A stretch of DNA of 24,802 nt from Nitrosopumilales archaeon CG_4_9_14_0_2_um_filter_34_16. GTDB lineage: Archaea; Thermoproteota; Nitrososphaeria; Nitrososphaerales; Nitrosopumilaceae. Location of the stretch: the NCBI GenBank assembly GCA_002788515.1, contig PFRJ01000004.1, forward strand, positions 1-24,802, given 5' to 3'. Both the position numbers and the translations under genes were made by a program. Positions 23,092 through 24,802 of this stretch are shown piece after piece. The notes under the pieces are model-generated. The model made no database searches and had not been told where the DNA came from. It was given only the letters and a program-made list of their open reading frames with translations. Numbering within the stretch: position 1 is the stretch's first letter; each line of letters opens with the position of its first letter.

Positions 23092-24183
23092 AATCTTTAA
23101 TGATACTGCAAATGCACAAATAATTACAATAATTGCAAAATACATTACTGAGTTATAATCAAACAGATATGCTATTCCTCCTGCAATTATGGGACCTACT
23201 ACCGTTGCAATGGATACAGTGGAACTAAATATTCCAGTAGATGTAGAACGCGGATTGTTTTCCATCAAGTGAAAATTTCCTCCTATAAACAAAAATGCCC
23301 ATGTTCCACCAACAAGTGCCATAAATGGCATTGCCATCCACCACTCTGTTACAAATAACAATCCTACAAATACAAATGTCGTACATCCAATACCTATTTT
23401 GAATTTGGTTATGTTGGAGAGATTTATTTTGCTTGCCATCACATTCATCAAAACAAATGCAGTCAGTGTATTTGCAACATAGACAATTGAAATTTGATAA
23501 AGTTCAGCTCCCCATTTATCCATTAATATAATTGGAAAAATTGTCCATACTGCCGTTGCGCCAATATGTCGTAGTAATAATGATGTAAATAGAAATTTAT
23601 TTTTTAAAATGACTTTACTCATAGTTCCTGGTGCCAGTTCTTTTACTTGCTCTGGATTTGGTAGTTTGATTGTAAAGAGCAACCCAATAACAAATGATGC
23701 TGAACTAATCAAGAAAATTAATTTAAGATCATTTGCAAACCCGGCCGCTGCAATTCCTGCAAGCCATCCTAATGCATGAAATGAAATTACTGTAGCTGCT
23801 CTTTTTTTATCAATATTTGCCTCATAGGAATATGCAATCATTGCAGGAATCATTATTCCACTTGCAATCCCAGCTGCGATTCTTACAAGAAAAAACATTG
23901 TAAGATCATCTGCAAAATAGTGTAATCCAAATGTTATAGCACAACCAATAAACCCAATTCTGATGAATTTGAGCCTGGTTCCTTTCTTGTCTGAATGCCT
24001 ACCAAAATAAATTTCAGATAAAATCTGGGCAAAACTAAATGATGCTACCAAAAGCCCGATCTCAAAGATCGATTCTGTGACTCCTTTAGCAATAATAGGC
24101 ATGAATACAAAGATAATTGAGATTCCTGCATGCTGAAAAAATGTTGCACTACGAACTAGATTGTTGACTTGAAGATTTAGCAT
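23083..24183 (-). CDS. MFS-family membrane transporter
   Basis: The 366-residue protein has about 11-12 hydrophobic helices in two halves, with the MFS loop signature after helix 2 visible as EIYFGRHSDKKGTRLKFI (D and basic residues). A matching spacer helix is GIMIPAMIAYSYEANIDKKRAA. It lacks a large central loop. MFS proteins of this kind move small solutes or drugs with proton or other ion gradients; the substrate is not readable. It is convergent with the ABC importer, which may be coincidental. It starts at ATG 24183, divergent to the MetH-like gene with a 112-nt gap. Confidence 0.85.
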   Translation of the reverse strand: MLNLQVNNLVRSATFFQHAGISIIFVFMPIIAKGVTESIFEIGLLVASFSFAQILSEIYFGRHSDKKGTRLKFIRIGFIGCAITFGLHYFADDLTMFFLVRIAAGIASGIMIPAMIAYSYEANIDKKRAATVISFHALGWLAGIAAAGFANDLKLIFLISSASFVIGLLFTIKLPNPEQVKELAPGTMSKVILKNKFLFTSLLLRHIGATAVWTIFPIILMDKWGAELYQISIVYVANTLTAFVLMNVMASKINLSNITKFKIGIGCTTFVFVGLLFVTEWWMAMPFMALVGGTWAFLFIGGNFHLMENNPRSTSTGIFSSTVSIATVVGPIIAGGIAYLFDYNSVMYFAIIVIICAFAVSLKIRK

Positions 24184-24260
24184 AAATGTATAACAAATTC
24201 TTTTTTACCTAATTTCAACATACGTATGAATTCCATACTGATTTATTGTTTTTTCTGAAA

Positions 24261-24273
24261 AGAGTTAAACTCT
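24261..24273. promoter_or_regulatory. 13-bp palindrome before the MetH-like gene
   Basis: AGAGTTAAACTCT has perfect 6-bp arms around a central A. It lies 23 nt before the TTG at 24296, where a TATA box or operator would be expected in a leaderless promoter. It may be an operator overlapping the core promoter, but chance is possible. Confidence 0.3.
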
Positions 24274-24295
24274 GCTAGAATGTTTTGAAATCAAG

Positions 24296-24802
24296 TTGGC
24301 AGAAAAAGAACCCTTTCTTGACGCATTACAAAATCGTATATTGTTATTTGATGGTGCAATGGGAACTGAAATTCAAAGATATGATCCCAAACCTGAAGAC
24401 TTTCCAAATAATCAAGACGGATTCAATGATGGACTGATACTGACACATCCTGAATGGATTAAACAAATTCACAGAAATTATCTGGATGCAGGCTCTGATT
24501 GTATTGAAACAAACTCTTTTGGTTCTAATAAAATTAAACTTGACGAATACGGTTTTGGTGATCAAACAATTGAATTCAACAAAAAAATTGCCATACTTGC
24601 ATCTGAAGTTTGTAAAGAATATTCTGACAAACCAAGATATGTAATCGGATCAATGGGTCCTACTGGATATCTTCCAAGTTCTAATGATGCTGATCTTGGT
24701 CAAAAACCACTTGATGAAATACGTGAAGCATTTGAGTTGCAAGCTGAAGGATTGATTCTTGGAGGTGTTGATGCATTGCTTATTGAAACAAGTCAAGATA
24801 TT
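24296..24802 (+). CDS. Homocysteine S-methyltransferase domain (MetH-type), 3' truncated by window edge
   Basis: The first 169 residues are visible, starting at a TTG at 24296; no in-frame ATG precedes it after the stop at 24266-24268. The sequence matches the N-terminal homocysteine-binding domain of cobalamin-dependent methionine synthase: ILLFDGAMGTEIQRYDP, DAGSDCIETNSFGSNKIKLDEYG, IGSMGPTGYLP and GLILGGVDALLIETSQD. The zinc-binding cysteines lie further C-terminal, outside the window. It would methylate homocysteine to methionine with a methyl donor from folate or cobalamin. Whether the methyl-tetrahydrofolate and cobalamin domains are fused, as in bacterial MetH, or on a separate gene cannot be told. 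The N-terminus starts MAEKEPFLDAL, with no signal. Confidence 0.88.
   Translation, partial: MAEKEPFLDALQNRILLFDGAMGTEIQRYDPKPEDFPNNQDGFNDGLILTHPEWIKQIHRNYLDAGSDCIETNSFGSNKIKLDEYGFGDQTIEFNKKIAILASEVCKEYSDKPRYVIGSMGPTGYLPSSNDADLGQKPLDEIREAFELQAEGLILGGVDALLIETSQDI

Noticed and set aside
1..24802. CRISPR array, complete insertion sequence or prophage
   Set aside because: No regularly spaced repeats, integrase, or phage structural genes were seen on either strand; only one transposase remnant is present.

Overview
The window looks like chromosome of a low-GC, marine-type ammonia-oxidising archaeon (Nitrososphaerota/Thaumarchaeota, Nitrosopumilus-like). I base this on recognised protein families rather than any search: an ADP-forming acyl-CoA synthetase next to a crotonase, as in the thaumarchaeal 3-hydroxypropionate/4-hydroxybutyrate (3HP/4HB) carbon-fixation cycle; a secreted blue-copper-like protein; archaeal DnaG; CTP-type riboflavin kinase; diphthamide synthesis; and a LysW carrier-protein lysine/arginine pathway. 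Many genes have a TATA-like box 24-30 nt before the start codon and no Shine-Dalgarno, which suggests leaderless transcripts.

Layout. (1) Bases 1-2000 are an accessory-looking stretch: the tail of an unknown gene, a truncated DDE transposase, two small overlapping unknown ORFs, a class III nucleotidyl cyclase with an intact active site, and one doubtful small ORF. (2) 2129-5044 is the carbon-fixation pair: the likely 3-hydroxypropionyl-CoA synthetase, then the crotonyl-CoA hydratase/3-hydroxypropionyl-CoA dehydratase. (3) 5098-7575 holds a secreted cupredoxin-like protein, a winged-helix regulator, a ribbon-helix-helix protein, a two-CBS-domain protein and an A-type Fe-S carrier. (4) 7728-9562 holds dnaG and ribK.

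(5) 9559-20382, all on the minus strand, is the core of the window. It reads argG, lysW (C-terminal EDWGE), argX, argC/lysY, argB/lysZ, argD/lysJ and lysM; after a 98-nt gap it continues homocitrate synthase, a second lysW (C-terminal EDWGQ), lysX, lysK, dphB-DUF357 and ribL. Genes are packed with 1-8 nt overlaps or 2-25 nt gaps. The logic is a shared set of enzymes (kinase, reductase, aminotransferase, hydrolase) acting on carrier-bound intermediates, with separate ligase and carrier pairs for arginine (ArgX next to ArgG) and lysine (LysX next to homocitrate synthase). Homoaconitase, homoisocitrate dehydrogenase, ArgF and ArgH are not in the window. (6) 20517-24183 is a three-gene ABC importer of the nitrate/sulfonate/taurine type, with an MFS transporter convergent to it. 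(7) From 24296 a MetH-type homocysteine methyltransferase begins and runs off the end.

The most notable observation is the second LysW. LysW attaches substrate through the side-chain carboxylate of its C-terminal glutamate, yet the lysine-branch copy is predicted to end in glutamine while its neighbour 6 kb away ends in the canonical glutamate. Secondary points are the fusion of diphthine synthase to DUF357, a cupredoxin with Arg where the axial Met ligand is expected, the tail-to-tail overlap of ribK and ribL, and an inverted repeat before homocitrate synthase that could be a LysM operator. I see no tRNA, rRNA, CRISPR array or intact mobile element, and no clear evidence for an entirely new multi-gene system.
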